Below, piece after piece: positions 7,460 to 16,251 of a stretch of DNA of 64,000 nt (the first letter of the stretch is position 1; each line of letters starts with the position of its first letter). The DNA is from Nocardioides sp. GTDB taxonomy: Bacteria > Actinomycetota > Actinomycetes > Propionibacteriales > Nocardioidaceae. A program made the translations under genes and the position numbers. The notes beneath the pieces were generated by a model. That model ran no database searches. It was not told where the DNA came from and saw only the letters and a program-made list of their open reading frames with translations. Location of the stretch: positions 93,534 through 157,533 of the forward strand of contig JACJWV010000013.1 of the NCBI GenBank assembly GCA_020636915.1, read 5' to 3'.

Positions 7460-8137
7460 GTGACGACCACCCCGGCTGCACCCACCGCGCCCTCGACCGG
7501 CTGGACCGAGATCGCCTCGGTCGCCGAGCTGGTCGACCTGCTCGGCGAGCCGCACGAGAGAGCGCGGGACAAGGCGCGGCCCGCGCTGCTCGAGGTCGAC
7601 CGGGACTGGCTGGCCGCGACGCCGTTCTGCGTGATGGCGACGTCCTCGGCGAGCGGCGAGTGCGACGCGTCGCCCAAGGGCGACCCGGCCGGGCAGCTGG
7701 TGCACGTCATCGATGACCACACGATCGCGATCGCCGAGCGGCCCGGCAACAAGCGGGCCGACGGCTACAAGAACATCCTCGAGAACCCACACGTCGGGCT
7801 GAACTTCTTCATCCCCGGCCGGGGCGACACGTTGCGCATCAACGGGCGGGCCCGGCTGGTCAGCGACGCGCCGTTCTTCGACGAGATGGTCGTCAAGGGC
7901 CACCGGCCGCTGCTGGCGGTCGTCGTCGACATCGACGAGCTCTTCTTCCACTGCGCCAAGGCGTTCCTGCGCGCCGGGCTCTGGAAGCCCGAGACGTGGG
8001 ACCCGGAGGCCAAGGTGCCGCGGCGCGCGCTGATCGCGAAGAAGGTCGAGCCGAGCGGGATGACCGTCGAGCAGCTCGACGACTACTACCGGCCCGAGAA
8101 CTACGCGCGCGGCCTGTACGGGACCGGCAGTGCCTGA
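7460..8137 (+). CDS. PPOX-class pyridoxamine 5'-phosphate oxidase family flavoprotein
   Basis: This resembles the MSMEG_1061-type FMN/F420-binding split-barrel proteins (about 225 residues). Support comes from FCVMATSSASGECDASPKGDPAG, HTIAIAERPGNKRADGYKNILENPHVGLNFFIPG, and the later RALIAKKVEPSGMTVEQLDDYY. Such proteins carry out flavin-dependent redox reactions on unknown substrates. GTG 7460 has a TACCGT -10-like box 6 bases upstream (7448-7453), so the mRNA is probably leaderless. The 3' end overlaps dapF by 8 bases, but a functional link to diaminopimelate synthesis is not evident. Confidence 0.87.
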   Translation: MTTTPAAPTAPSTGWTEIASVAELVDLLGEPHERARDKARPALLEVDRDWLAATPFCVMATSSASGECDASPKGDPAGQLVHVIDDHTIAIAERPGNKRADGYKNILENPHVGLNFFIPGRGDTLRINGRARLVSDAPFFDEMVVKGHRPLLAVVVDIDELFFHCAKAFLRAGLWKPETWDPEAKVPRRALIAKKVEPSGMTVEQLDDYYRPENYARGLYGTGSA

Positions 8138-8969
8138 CTACCCCTTCCTCAAGGGCCACGGTACGGAGAACGACTTCGTGCTCCTGCCCGACCACGACGG
8201 CACGATCCACGGTGACCTGTCCGCCGAGCAGATGGCGGAGCGCGTGCGCGCCCTCTGCGACCGGCGCGCGGGGATCGGTGGCGACGGGGTGCTGCGCGTC
8301 GTCCGCGATCCCCTCGACGGCGATCCGCTCGGCGGGGAGGGGTGGTTCATGGACTACCGCAACGCCGACGGCTCCGTCGCGGAGATGTGCGGCAACGGGA
8401 TCCGGGTCTTCGTCCGCTACCTGCTCGAGGCCGGGCTCGTCGACGGGTCGGCGCCCCTGCCGATCGGGACGCGCGACGGCGTCAAGGTCGTGACCGTCGA
8501 CGGTGACCTGGTCACCGCCGACCTGGGGACGCCGCAGGTGCTGGGCGAGACGAAGGTCGCCGTACCCGGTCGCGCCTGGGTCGCCCGCCACGTCGACATG
8601 GGCAACCCGCACGCCGTCGCCTTCGTCGACTCGCTCGACGACGCGGGCCGGCTGCACGACGCCCCCGAACACGACCCGGCGACCTACCCCGACGGCGTCA
8701 ACGTCGAGTTCGTCGTACGCCGGGGTGAGCGCCACGTCGCGATGCGGGTCCACGAGCGCGGCTCGGGGGAGACCCGCTCGTGCGGCACCGGTGCGGGCGC
8801 GGTCATGGTCGCCGCGGCCGTCGCCGACGGCGCCCGACCCACCGACGCGGACGTCGCCTACCGCGTCGACGTCCCCGGCGGCACCCTCACCGTCACCTGG
8901 ACCACCGACGACCGGGTGCTCCTCACCGGCCCCGCCGTGATCGTGGCGCGGGGCACGACGTCGCTTTAA
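8130..8969 (+). CDS. dapF: diaminopimelate epimerase
   Basis: DapF interconverts LL- and meso-diaminopimelate for lysine and peptidoglycan synthesis, using two cysteines as acid and base. Both cysteine motifs are intact: NADGSVAEMCGNGIRVF and ERGSGETRSCGTGAGAV. The N-terminal GHGTENDFVLLPD and the central DMGNPHAVAFVD are also standard. The length of 279 is normal. The start overlaps the preceding PPOX gene by 8 bases. This gene lies in the expected position between miaA and hflX. Confidence 0.96.
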   Translation: MPDYPFLKGHGTENDFVLLPDHDGTIHGDLSAEQMAERVRALCDRRAGIGGDGVLRVVRDPLDGDPLGGEGWFMDYRNADGSVAEMCGNGIRVFVRYLLEAGLVDGSAPLPIGTRDGVKVVTVDGDLVTADLGTPQVLGETKVAVPGRAWVARHVDMGNPHAVAFVDSLDDAGRLHDAPEHDPATYPDGVNVEFVVRRGERHVAMRVHERGSGETRSCGTGAGAVMVAAAVADGARPTDADVAYRVDVPGGTLTVTWTTDDRVLLTGPAVIVARGTTSL

Positions 8970-9051
8970 CGACACGCCGGGTTTCCCGGGCAGGACGGCC
9001 GGCCGGAGCACCCTGACAGTCCGACTGTGAGCATGGCTATGCTCGCCAGCC

Positions 9052-9828
9052 ATGGACATCAACGGAGCAAGTGCGATCGTCACCGGCGGGGCGTCGGGCA
9101 TCGGCGCGGCGGCCGCGCGCCAGCTGGCCGCGAAGGGCGCGGTCGTGGTCGTGGCCGACCTGCAGGCCGACAAGGGCGAGGCGCTCGCCCAGGAGATCGG
9201 AGGCGTGTTCGCCCAGGTCGACGTGACGAACACCGACCAGATCAAGGCGGCGGTCGACGCTGCCGCCGAGATCGCGCCGCTGCGGGCGTGCGTGAACTCC
9301 GCCGGCATCGGCTGGGCGCAGCGCACCATCGGTCGCGACGGCGAGTTCGACTCCGCGCACGACCTCGCGGCGTTCAGCCGGGTCATCGCAATCAACCTGA
9401 TCGGCACCTTCGACATGACCCGCCTCGCCGCGACCGCGATGAGCCGCAACGAGCCCGACGCCGACGGCTGCCGCGGCGCGATCGTCAACCTCGCGAGCGT
9501 GGCCGCGTTCGACGGCCAGATCGGGCAGGCGTCGTACTCCGCCTCCAAGGGCGGCGTCGTCGGCATGACCCTCCCGGTCGCCCGGGACCTCTCCGCGGCG
9601 GGCATCCGCCTCAACACCATCGCCCCCGGCCTCATCGACACCCCGATCTACGGCGAGGGGGAGGCGTCCGAGGCGTTCAAGGCCAAGCTCGGCGAGAGCG
9701 TGCTGTTCCCCAAGCGCCTCGGCGTCCCCGACGAGCTGGCCAGCATGGTCGTCGAGTGCATCACCAACAGCTACATGAACGCCGAGGTGATCCGCGTCGA
9801 CGGCGGCATCCGGATGCCTCCCAAGTGA
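9052..9828 (+). CDS. SDR family oxidoreductase, 3-hydroxyacyl-CoA dehydrogenase type II-like
   Basis: This is a classical short-chain dehydrogenase of 258 residues. TGGASGIG is the dinucleotide-binding glycine motif at residues 11-18, with NSAGIG in the middle and catalytic Ser in NLASVAA plus YSASKGG (YxxxK). The acidic residue after strand 2 (VVADLQ) indicates NAD rather than NADP. The C-terminal EVIRVDGGIRMPPK and the IAPGLIDTPIY segment resemble bacterial homologues of HSD17B10, which oxidise short branched 3-hydroxyacyl-CoA. A TATGCT box ends 8 bases before the ATG (9038-9043), consistent with a near-leaderless mRNA. A strong hairpin follows the stop. Confidence 0.88.
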   Translation: MDINGASAIVTGGASGIGAAAARQLAAKGAVVVVADLQADKGEALAQEIGGVFAQVDVTNTDQIKAAVDAAAEIAPLRACVNSAGIGWAQRTIGRDGEFDSAHDLAAFSRVIAINLIGTFDMTRLAATAMSRNEPDADGCRGAIVNLASVAAFDGQIGQASYSASKGGVVGMTLPVARDLSAAGIRLNTIAPGLIDTPIYGEGEASEAFKAKLGESVLFPKRLGVPDELASMVVECITNSYMNAEVIRVDGGIRMPPK

Positions 9829-9852
9829 GGCCCTGAAGCACCCCAGCAGCAC

Positions 9853-9890
9853 CCGGGCCGCGGCCGTCGTATCTGACGGCCGCGGCCCGG
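9853..9890 (+). terminator. strong GC hairpin after the SDR gene
   Basis: A perfect 16-bp stem (9853-9868 with 9875-9890) encloses a 6-base loop, 24 bases after the SDR stop. There is no long T-run, as is common for actinobacterial terminators. The next gene starts 14 bases later, so the hairpin separates two transcription units. Confidence 0.75.
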
Positions 9891-9903
9891 CTCCTTCCCG
9901 GGC

Positions 9904-11088
9904 ATGAGCGCACTCGCCCCCGTCGTCGACACCCGGCAGGCCGCCCGCCCGAGCACGTACGCCGGACCGAGCACCCCACCCTCGCCGTACCTCGAGCTCT
10001 CGGTGCCGGTCGCCGTCGAGCACTACCGGAGCCTCGCGGCCGCGCTGCCGGGCACGGCGGTGCACTACGCGGTGAAGGCGAACCCGGAACCGGCCCTGCT
10101 GCGGGCGCTGCACGAGGCCGGCAGCAGCTTCGACGTGGCCAGCCCGGCCGAGGTGCTCGCCGCGCTCGCGGCGGGGGCCGCGCCGGACGAGCTCGTCTAC
10201 TCCAACCCGGTCAAGCGGCGCTCTGACATCGCGTTCGCCGCACGCCACGGCGTCCGTCTCTTCGTCGTCGACAGCCCGGAGGAGACCGTGAAGGTCGCGG
10301 CCGCGGCCCCGGGCAGCGCCGTGCTCTGCCGGCTGGTCACCTCCGGGGAGGGGTCGGACTGGCCGCTGTCGCGCAAGTACGGCTGCTCCACCGGCGAGGC
10401 CGTGCGGATCCTCGTCGCCGCGGCGGCGCTGGGCCTGGAGCCCGCCGGGGTGTCCTTCCACGTGGGCTCGCAGCAGCGCGACCCCGAGGCGTGGGGACCA
10501 CCGATCGCCGCCGCGGCCCGGGTCTTCGACGAGCTGCGCGCCGAGGGCCTGCGGCCCTGGCTGCTCGACCTCGGCGGCGGGTTCCCCGCCCGGCTCGCCG
10601 ACGACGGCGCCGCCGGCTGCCCGCCGTTGGCCGAGTACGGCGCCGCCATCGACCGCCACCTCACCCGGGCCTTCGGGCCGACGGGCCCGGACCGCCCCCG
10701 CACGCTGGTCGAGCCCGGCCGCGGGATCGTCGCCGAGGCCGGGCTGCTCCACAGCCGGGTCCTGGCGGTGATCGACCGCGGTGGCACCCGGTGGGTGTTC
10801 CTCGACGCCGGCGTCTTCACCGGCCTGGTCGAGACGATCGAGGAGGCGATCCGCTACCCGGTCACGACGTCCCGCGACCGTGACGGCGGGCCGAGGGTGC
10901 CGTGCGTGCTCGCCGGCCCGACGTGCGACAGCGCCGACGTGCTCTACGAGCAGGCGATGGTGCACCTGCCGGCCGACCTCGCCGAGGGCGACTGGGTGCG
11001 GCTGGAGTCCGCCGGTGCCTACACGAGCTGCTACTCGACCGTCGGGTTCAACGGCTTCCCGCCGCTGCCGACCCTGCTGCGCGCCTGA
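9904..11088 (+). CDS. fold-type III PLP-dependent decarboxylase (ornithine/diaminopimelate type)
   Basis: The 394-residue product is an alanine-racemase-fold PLP decarboxylase. The PLP lysine is in HYAVKANPEPALL, the phosphate-binding glycine-rich loop in LLDLGGGFP, and the substrate and dimer-interface motif in GPTCDSADVLYE (CxSxD), which favours ornithine/lysine-type decarboxylases over LysA. VEPGRGIV is also conserved. The product could make putrescine or cadaverine, or a siderophore or natural-product amine precursor. The adjacent MFS gene, 8 bases downstream, could export that product, but this is inference. Confidence 0.85.
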   Translation: MSALAPVVDTRQAARPSTYAGPSTPPSPYLELSVPVAVEHYRSLAAALPGTAVHYAVKANPEPALLRALHEAGSSFDVASPAEVLAALAAGAAPDELVYSNPVKRRSDIAFAARHGVRLFVVDSPEETVKVAAAAPGSAVLCRLVTSGEGSDWPLSRKYGCSTGEAVRILVAAAALGLEPAGVSFHVGSQQRDPEAWGPPIAAAARVFDELRAEGLRPWLLDLGGGFPARLADDGAAGCPPLAEYGAAIDRHLTRAFGPTGPDRPRTLVEPGRGIVAEAGLLHSRVLAVIDRGGTRWVFLDAGVFTGLVETIEEAIRYPVTTSRDRDGGPRVPCVLAGPTCDSADVLYEQAMVHLPADLAEGDWVRLESAGAYTSCYSTVGFNGFPPLPTLLRA

Positions 11089-11096
11089 GGCCGGCC

Positions 11097-12419
11097 GTGC
11101 GCTCCGGCCTCCTGCGGACGCTCGTCGGGTACGCCGCCGCCTCGCTCGCCACCGCGCTGCCCTGGCCGCTGCTGCTCGTGCTGGCCTGGGACGAGTGGGG
11201 CGGAGCGGCCGCCGGGCTGGTGGCTGCCGCCCGGATGGCCCCGTACGTCCTGCTGTCCTGGGCGGTCGGCAGCCTCGGCGACCGGGTCCGGCGCGACCGG
11301 CTGGTGCTGGCGACCCTGCTCCTGCGCCTCGGCCTGCTCGGGGGCGTCGCCGCGGCCCTCGCCGCCGGGTCGCTGCTCACGGCGGTGCTGCTGGCCGGGC
11401 TCGCCGTGGCGAGCGGGCTGCCGGCGTACCCCGCCGTCGGCGCGGCCGTGCCCGGCCTCGTCGGGGACCACCGCGAGCGCGCCACCGACGCGCTCGTGAC
11501 GATCGAGGTGTCGGCCTGGGTCGTCGGGCCGGCGCTCGGCGGGCTGCTGCTCCTGCCGGCCACGCGGGCCTGGCTGCCCGCGACGGCCGTCGCGCTGGCG
11601 CTGGTCGCGGTCGTCCTCGCCGCGGGGGTGCCGCTGCCGAGCCCGCCGCCCGCGCAACGCGCCGCGGCCTCGGTGCGGTCGATGCTCGGGTCGGTCGTCC
11701 GCAACCGGCCGGTGCTCCTGGCGCTCGCCACCGCCGGCCTGGTCAACGTGGTGGGTTCGGCGACCGCCCTCGCGCTGCTGCCGCTGACCCGGGAGGTCTG
11801 GGGGCAGGGCGACGGCGGTTACGGCGTCGCGACGGCCTGGCTGGGCTTCGGCGCCCTGGCCGCGCCGCTGTTGTGGTGGCTCCCGGGTCGACGCGCCGGG
11901 GGCCTGGTGCTGCTCGGCGGGGCGACCGTGGTGGCCGGCCTCGCCCCCTGGCCGACCACCGCGCTGCCGGTGCTCGCGCTCGCCGGCGCCGCGGCGGTCG
12001 TCGTCGAGAGCTCGGTGACCCAGACGATCCAGGTCGCCGTGCCCGACGAGCACCGGGCGGGCGCGCTGGGGCTCGGCGACAGCGTGATGGTGCTCGGCGC
12101 CCTCGTCGGCTCGCTGCTCGCTCCGCCTCTCGCGAGCGTCGGCGGAGCGCGGCTCGCCTTCGTGCTCGGCGCGGGCGCGTGCCTCGCCGCCGCTGCGGCG
12201 GCTCAGGCCCGGCGGCCCATGCGGGCGAGCAGCCGGACCTGGCGCGAGGCGTCCGCGGGAACGTCGAGCGGCGACCTGAACACGCCGTCGTCGTACGCGT
12301 GGTCCCCGAAGCCCTCGAACGCGGCCTCCATCGCGTCCATGTCGGCGTCGCTGAACGTCGTCGGGCGGCCGCCCGCGGAGCCGAGGTCCCAGCCGTGGAC
12401 GACGAGGTCGAAGCCGTAG
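11097..12419 (+). CDS. MFS transporter with extended C-terminus
   Basis: This is a hydrophobic permease of about 440 residues from GTG 11097, 8 bases after the decarboxylase. It has the MFS A-loop-like GSLGDRVRRDRL between helices 2 and 3 and many Leu/Ala/Val helices to about residue 375. After AQARRPMR (about 12225) the protein turns hydrophilic and Ser/Pro-rich for about 65 residues. That tail is antisense to the convergent gene 12203-12724, so it looks as if the original stop was lost and translation runs to the next TAG. The likely role is export of the decarboxylase product (inference). Confidence 0.8.
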   Translation: MRSGLLRTLVGYAAASLATALPWPLLLVLAWDEWGGAAAGLVAAARMAPYVLLSWAVGSLGDRVRRDRLVLATLLLRLGLLGGVAAALAAGSLLTAVLLAGLAVASGLPAYPAVGAAVPGLVGDHRERATDALVTIEVSAWVVGPALGGLLLLPATRAWLPATAVALALVAVVLAAGVPLPSPPPAQRAAASVRSMLGSVVRNRPVLLALATAGLVNVVGSATALALLPLTREVWGQGDGGYGVATAWLGFGALAAPLLWWLPGRRAGGLVLLGGATVVAGLAPWPTTALPVLALAGAAAVVVESSVTQTIQVAVPDEHRAGALGLGDSVMVLGALVGSLLAPPLASVGGARLAFVLGAGACLAAAAAAQARRPMRASSRTWREASAGTSSGDLNTPSSYAWSPKPSNAASIASMSASLNVVGRPPAEPRSQPWTTRSKP

Positions 12420-12724
12420 AAGTGGTCGAGGGTCGCACCGATCGTGGTCCGGCCGAAGAACCCGTCGTACTCTCGCGCCCGCAGCTCCTCGGTGACCAGG
12501 GGGCGTACGGCGGCGAGGTGCGCCGCCCACACCGCCTCCGGTGATCCGGTCGGCCGGTCGGGCATCGCGACGTCCATCCGGGACAGGTAGTCGCGCTCGG
12601 TGTCGACGACGTGGTCGACGACGTCGGCGGCGGTCCAGCCCTCGCACGGGCTCGGCGCCGACCAGTCGGTGGTCGCGTCGACGACGGTGGTGAAGCGGTC
12701 TGCTGCATCGAGGTAGAAGGTCAT
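12203..12724 (-). CDS. TIGR03086 / maleylpyruvate isomerase N-terminal-like metal-binding protein
   Basis: This 173-residue protein has the DinB-like fold common in mycothiol-producing actinobacteria. It begins with an RFTTVVDATTDWSAPSPCEGWTAADVVDHVV segment typical of TIGR03086, with conserved His in VVDHVVDTERDYL, and DHFYGFDLVVHGWDL carries further candidate metal-ligand His residues. Members may be mycothiol-dependent transferases or of unknown function. Its 3' 217 bases overlap the tail of the MFS gene on the other strand. Confidence 0.82.
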   Translation of the reverse strand: MTFYLDAADRFTTVVDATTDWSAPSPCEGWTAADVVDHVVDTERDYLSRMDVAMPDRPTGSPEAVWAAHLAAVRPLVTEELRAREYDGFFGRTTIGATLDHFYGFDLVVHGWDLGSAGGRPTTFSDADMDAMEAAFEGFGDHAYDDGVFRSPLDVPADASRQVRLLARMGRRA

Positions 12725-12774
12725 GGCGCCAGCATCGTCGCGGGGCGTCGGTGGCTCTGGTAAGAATCCGACAC

Positions 12775-13623
12775 ATGGCGGACGGGAGTGACGGTACGGG
12801 TGAGGAGGCGGGTCCGCGCAACCGGCGCATCGACCCGACCGAGCGCGCGCACCTGTTGGACGCCTCGGGCTACACCCCGCCGATCCACCGGTTCGCGCCG
12901 ACCCCGGACCTCGCGCCGCTGGTGCGGCGCTACTGGATGCCGGTGTGGTCGCTCCCTGACGGCCGCGTGTCGGTGCAGCGGGTGCTGCAGTACCCCGTCT
13001 GCCTGGTCGTGGTCTCCCACGATTACGCGCTGCTCGTCGGCCCGAGCAGCGGCCTGTCGACGCAGGAGCTCAGCGGTCGTGGGTGGGCGCTCGGCACCAT
13101 GCTGCAACCGGCGGCCGGCCTCGCGCTCGCCGGTGGCCCGGTCGACCGGCTCACCGACCGCACGGTGCCGCTCGCGGACGACGCGCTCGTGGCGGCGATC
13201 CGGGCGGCCGTCGGCGACGACCCCGATGACCCCGACCGCCAGCGGGCCGCGGTCGCCGCCGTCGAGCAGGCGCTGCGGCCGATGCTGCCCGTCGACGAGG
13301 AGGGTCTGCTCGTCAACGCGATCGTCGAGTGGGTCGAGGGCGACCCCGAGGTCCAGCGCGTGGGCCAGGGCTGCGAGAAGTTCGCGATCACCGAGCGCAC
13401 GCTGCAGCGGCTCACCGCCCGGCGCATCGGCCTGTCCCCGAAGTGGCTGGTCCAGCGCCGGCGCCTGCACGAGGCGGCCGAGCGGCTCGCCGGCGAGGAG
13501 CGACCGGACCTCGCCCGGGTCGCCGCCGACCTCGGCTACGCCGACCAGGCCCACTTCGGTCGCGACTTCCGGGCCGTCACGGGCCTCACGCCGGGGGAGT
13601 TCGCGGCGGAGCCCAGGCGCTGA
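12775..13623 (+). CDS. AraC family transcriptional regulator
   Basis: The ~282-residue protein has an N-terminal sensing region (PPIHRFAPTPDLAPLVRRYWMPVW) like DUF6597 proteins. The C-terminal HTH_18 domain is EKFAITERTLQRLTARRIGLSPKWLVQRRRLHEAAERL and DLARVAADLGYADQAHFGRDFRAVTGLTPGEF. ATG 12775 lies 7 bases after a TAAGAAT -10-like box (12761-12767), favouring it over the upstream GTG 12751 and suggesting a leaderless mRNA. It is divergent from the TIGR03086 gene 50 bases away, a likely target (inference). The 3' end overlaps the convergent kinase gene by 38 bases. Confidence 0.88.
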   Translation: MADGSDGTGEEAGPRNRRIDPTERAHLLDASGYTPPIHRFAPTPDLAPLVRRYWMPVWSLPDGRVSVQRVLQYPVCLVVVSHDYALLVGPSSGLSTQELSGRGWALGTMLQPAAGLALAGGPVDRLTDRTVPLADDALVAAIRAAVGDDPDDPDRQRAAVAAVEQALRPMLPVDEEGLLVNAIVEWVEGDPEVQRVGQGCEKFAITERTLQRLTARRIGLSPKWLVQRRRLHEAAERLAGEERPDLARVAADLGYADQAHFGRDFRAVTGLTPGEFAAEPRR

Positions 13624-14176
13624 GGTCGACGACCAGGTCGGCACGGTCGCGAGCCGCCTCGACCAGTCGCGCGTTGGCCTCGTCGACCCGGGCCACCCAT
13701 GCCCGCGCCCGGTCCGGCGTCTTGCCGAACTCCACGTGCCGCGCGACCAGCCGCTCCACCCGCACCGCCTCGTCGGCGACCACGTGCCAGACGAGGTCGA
13801 GCTCCCGCCGTACGGCATGCCAGCGCGACTCGTCGAGCAGCAGGTAGTTGCCCTCGGTCACCACGGTCCCTGTCGGGGGCACGAAGATCGCGCCCGCGAG
13901 CGGCTGCTCGAGGTCGCGCTCGAACGCCGGTGCGACGACGTCGTCCTCGCCGGCACGGACCCGGTGCAGCAGCGCGGCGTACCCGGGAGCGTCGAAGGTC
14001 TCCGGAGCACCCTTGCGGTCCAGCAGTCCGCGGCGGACCAGCTCGACGTCGGCGTAGTGGAAGCCGTCCATCGGCACGACGGGCAGCCCCAGCGCGGCCG
14101 CGAGCGTCGACTTGCCGGCTCCCGGCGCCCCGGTGATGCCGAGCAGGCGGGTGCCGGGCGCGACCTCGGGTAGCAC
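13586..14176 (-). CDS. nucleoside/nucleotide kinase family P-loop protein
   Basis: The product resembles uridine kinase/pantothenate-kinase-like small kinases. GITGAPGAGKSTLAAAL is a Walker A motif near the N-terminus, VVPMDGFHYADVEL follows, and the family signature DRKGAPETFDAPGYAALL is present. Then VTEGNYLLLDESRW and HVEFGKTPDRARAWV complete a roughly 196-residue protein. GTG 14176 was chosen because TACCGT (complement of 14184-14189) lies 7 bases upstream. GTG 14185 and GTG 14236 are in-frame alternatives. Substrate unknown; family members phosphorylate sugars or nucleosides. Confidence 0.82.
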   Translation of the reverse strand: MLPEVAPGTRLLGITGAPGAGKSTLAAALGLPVVPMDGFHYADVELVRRGLLDRKGAPETFDAPGYAALLHRVRAGEDDVVAPAFERDLEQPLAGAIFVPPTGTVVTEGNYLLLDESRWHAVRRELDLVWHVVADEAVRVERLVARHVEFGKTPDRARAWVARVDEANARLVEAARDRADLVVDLSAWAPPRTPPA

Positions 14177-14252
14177 GGACGCCACGGTAGCTCTGTGCCG
14201 GGAGGTGGCTGTGTGCGTCTCGCATGGTCGACGCACCGTGTGCCGCGAGATC

Positions 14253-14341
14253 TCGTAGACCGACGGGCAGAACCCCGGACCTCATTGGTCCTCCACGCTC
14301 GAGCACCCAGTGCAGGCTGACTTCTGCCCGTCGGTCTACGA
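14253..14341. repeat. 89-bp palindromic intergenic element
   Basis: Perfect 20-bp inverted arms lie at 14253-14272 and 14322-14341 (outer base TCGTAGACCGACGGGCAGAA) around a 49-base centre. It occupies the divergent spacer between the kinase gene and hflX, together with promoter space. No transposase is present. It could be a mobile non-autonomous palindrome or a structured RNA segment. Confidence 0.6.
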
Positions 14342-14457
14342 CGGCAGACGCAAGAGCCGTGGCACGACCGACGGACCTCCCGAGGCGGGGTGGGAATCCC
14401 CACGGAGGGGTTAAGCGTTGTACGGGGCAGATGAGACACACGTACGCTGCCCCGCAT

Positions 14458-15966
14458 ATGACGAACGCACCTGACCTCAATGCTGAGTTCTCGCTGGGCG
14501 AGGAGCTCGACGAGACCGAGGGCTGGGACGACGAGGACTTCGAGTCCGGGCTCTCCGACTCCTGGCCGGACCAGCCCGACCCCGAGGACGCCGGGTTCGA
14601 CCCGACCACCGGTGAGCTGGACCTGGCCGAGCGCCACCAGCTGCGCCGGGTCGCGAGCCTGCGCACCGAGCTCGAGGACATCACCGAGGTCGAGTACCGC
14701 CAGCTCCGCCTGGAGCGCGTGGTGCTCGTCGGCGTGTGGACCGAAGGGTCCGTCGAGGACGCCGAGAACTCGATGGCCGAGCTCGCGCTGCTCGCCGAGA
14801 CCGCCGGCTCGGAGGTGCTCGACGCGATCTACCAGCGCCGGCAGTCGCCGGACCCGGCGACGTACGTCGGGCGTGGCAAGGTCGACGGCCTGAAGGAGAT
14901 CGTGCAGGCGACCGGTGCCGACACCGTCATCTGCGACGGCGAGCTCGCGCCCAGCCAGCTGCGCAACCTCGAGGACCGGCTCGGCGTCAAGGTCGTCGAC
15001 CGCACCGCGCTGATCCTCGACATCTTCGCCCAGCACGCGAAGTCGCGGGAGGGCCAGGCGCAGGTCGAGCTGGCGCAGCTGAGCTACATGAAGCAGCGCC
15101 TGCGCGGCTGGGGCGGCAACCTGTCCCGCCAGGCCGGTGGCCGCGTCGCCGCCGGTGCCGGCATCGGCGGGCGCGGGCCCGGTGAGACCAAGATCGAGAC
15201 CGACCGCCGGCGCATCAACACCAAGATCGCCAAGCTGCGCCGCGACCTTCGCGAGATGAAGGGCACCCGCGACACCAAGCGCCAGGAGCGCCGCCGCAAC
15301 CACGTCCCGAGCGTCTCGATCGCCGGCTACACCAACGCCGGCAAGTCCTCTCTGCTCAACCGGCTGACCGACGCCGGCGTGCTGGTCGAGGACGCGCTGT
15401 TCGCCACGCTCGACCCGACCACCCGGCGCACCACCACCGCCGACGGCCGGGTCTACACGATGAGCGACACGGTCGGGTTCGTGCGGCACCTGCCGCACCA
15501 GCTGGTGGAGGCCTTCCGCAGCACGCTGGAGGAGGTCGCGGACTCCGACCTGATCCTCCACGTCGTCGACGGCTCGCACCCCGACCCCGAGGGTCAGCTC
15601 TCCGCGGTCCGCGAGGTGTTCGCCGAGATCGGCGCAGCCGACGTCCCCGAGCTGGTCGTCATCAACAAGGCCGATGCCGCCGACCCGATGGTGGTCGCCC
15701 GGCTGCGCCAGCGCGAGCCCCACTCGGTCGTCGTCTCCGCGCGCACCGGCGAGGGCATCGCCGAGGCGCTGCGCGTCGTCGAGGGCGAGCTGCCCCGCCC
15801 GGGCGTCGAGTTCAAGGCGCTGCTGCCCTACGAGCGCGGCGACCTCATCAACCGGCTCCACCAGCAGGGCGAGATCACCTCGATGGAGCACACCGGCGAG
15901 GGCACGGTCGTCGTCGGCCGGGCCAACGAGGACCTCGCCGGCGAGCTCGCGGCGTACGCCGTCTGA
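14458..15966 (+). CDS. hflX: ribosome-associated GTPase HflX
   Basis: HflX binds the 50S subunit and splits stalled or stressed ribosomes. The N-terminal HflX domain includes VGVWTEGSVEDAENSMAELALLAETAGSEVLD and DPATYVGRGKV, and IGGRGPGETKIETDRRRI precedes a helical linker. The G domain has G1 GYTNAGKSSLLNRL (around residue 290), LFATLDPTTR as switch I, G3 DTVGFVRHLPHQLVEAFRSTLEE and G4 NKAD. ATG 14458 gives 502 residues with an acidic extra N-terminus (LGEELDETEGWDDEDFESG) common in actinobacteria. Confidence 0.96.
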   Translation: MTNAPDLNAEFSLGEELDETEGWDDEDFESGLSDSWPDQPDPEDAGFDPTTGELDLAERHQLRRVASLRTELEDITEVEYRQLRLERVVLVGVWTEGSVEDAENSMAELALLAETAGSEVLDAIYQRRQSPDPATYVGRGKVDGLKEIVQATGADTVICDGELAPSQLRNLEDRLGVKVVDRTALILDIFAQHAKSREGQAQVELAQLSYMKQRLRGWGGNLSRQAGGRVAAGAGIGGRGPGETKIETDRRRINTKIAKLRRDLREMKGTRDTKRQERRRNHVPSVSIAGYTNAGKSSLLNRLTDAGVLVEDALFATLDPTTRRTTTADGRVYTMSDTVGFVRHLPHQLVEAFRSTLEEVADSDLILHVVDGSHPDPEGQLSAVREVFAEIGAADVPELVVINKADAADPMVVARLRQREPHSVVVSARTGEGIAEALRVVEGELPRPGVEFKALLPYERGDLINRLHQQGEITSMEHTGEGTVVVGRANEDLAGELAAYAV

Positions 15967-15989
15967 GCCCCGCCGCCGCCCGTAGGCGC

Positions 15990-16102
15990 GAGTCGGCGCG
16001 TCTTGCCCGTGCTGAAGGGCCGAGTCGGCGCGTCTTGCACGCTGCGGACCGCCGAGTCGGCGCGTCTTGCACGCTGCGGACCGCCGAGTCGGCGCTTCTT
16101 GC
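15990..16102 (+). repeat. 32-bp-period tandem array, four units (left array)
   Basis: The 17-base core GAGTCGGCGCGTCTTGC starts at 15990, 16022, 16054 and 16086, an exact 32-base period, with the last core changed at one base. The 15-base inter-core segments of units 2 and 3 are identical (ACGCTGCGGACCGCC), while the first differs. The array lies 24 bases after the hflX stop. A mirror-image array is at 16811-16923. Confidence 0.85.
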
Positions 16103-16251
16103 CCCGGTTCTGCACAGGCCGGGCCGGGCGGTCACCGTCGGGCGGGACCAGCGACCGCATCTGACTGTCCCAAGCCCCGATGACCATCGCCTCTGGAGGG
16201 GGCGAGGACGGACCGGTGGAGTGGGTCCTGGGACCGAGGAGGGAGCCGGCG

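Noticed and set aside
16180..16251. ATG 16180 as the start of the SRPBCC gene
   Set aside because: No Shine-Dalgarno precedes it, whereas GTG 16252 has GAGGAGGGA at a proper distance.
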